NCBI GenBank assembly: GCA_964644025.1
Contig: CAZXVW010000225.1
Coordinates: 1 to 6,297 of the forward strand
Reading direction: 5' to 3'
Length of the DNA: 6,297 nt
From: CAZXVW01 sp964644025
GTDB taxonomy: Bacteria > Acidobacteriota > Terriglobia > Bryobacterales > Bryobacteraceae
Position numbers and translations under genes: made by a program. This document shows positions 6,150 to 6,297 of the stretch, in pieces. The notes under the pieces are model-generated. The model searched no databases and was not told where the DNA came from. It saw nothing but the letters and a program-made list of their open reading frames with translations. The stretch's first letter is position 1. Each line of letters starts with the position of its first letter.

Positions 6150-6297
6150 GACTTGCCGGACGGCCAGCTCCGTCCAACGGCGATTATCCCATAGATGATG
6201 GAGACTGATGGAGGCGGCCGCCCGGAAAGCCAACACTCCGGCATACCGGCGTGGACCGGCGCTGCCGTCCCGGTTCCACAACTCCCCGGGCCGGCAA
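6150..6297. other. Region upstream of the preferred glnE start
   Basis: The glnE frame is open through all 148 bases to the window edge, so this may be non-coding leader or an N-terminal extension. GATAAT on the minus strand (6183-6188) is a one-mismatch -10 box that would give a leader of about 25-30 bases before ATG 6149, but the -35 position (CCATCA at 17-base spacing) is poor. The conceptual extension (about 44 residues from the TTG at 6281) shows no motif I recognise. I favour leader or promoter, weakly. Confidence 0.3.

Overview
This is a GC-rich bacterial chromosomal segment with five protein-coding genes packed almost end to end. The order is: the 3' end of a CoA-disulfide-reductase/NADH-oxidase-type flavoprotein (+), an orphan-looking nuoI (+), an acetate-kinase-family enzyme (-), a secreted TPR-repeat protein (-) and glnE (-). 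No mobile element, tRNA, rRNA, CRISPR array or phage feature is visible. The gene mix, the style of the exported TPR protein and the base composition suggest an Acidobacteriota-like (Bryobacterales/Solibacter-type) or similar soil or sediment bacterium. That assignment is an inference from memory of such genomes, not a measured placement.

Layout. Positions 1-330 hold the C-terminal dimerisation domain of an FAD/NAD(P)-dependent oxidoreductase. After 104 non-coding bases comes a complete NuoI (435-902) with two [4Fe-4S] motifs. It is followed head-on, 12 bases away, by the reverse-strand genes. Read in their own direction these are glnE (6149 to 3228), a 64-base gap with a consensus -10 box and a strong Shine-Dalgarno, the TPR gene (3163 to 2015), and the acetate-kinase-family gene (2018 to 915). 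The last starts inside the TPR stop codon (ATGA overlap).

How the genes relate. The two plus-strand genes both concern redox: pyridine nucleotide/thiol chemistry and electron transfer. On the minus strand, glnE controls glutamine synthetase by adenylylation. The TPR protein and the kinase are translationally coupled, but no direct functional link is known. The window looks mostly like ordinary housekeeping DNA. The most unusual item is the kinase: it has an AckA fold signature, but several residues known to line or act in the acetate-kinase active site are substituted, so its substrate may not be acetate. I found no convincing evidence for an undescribed multi-gene system.
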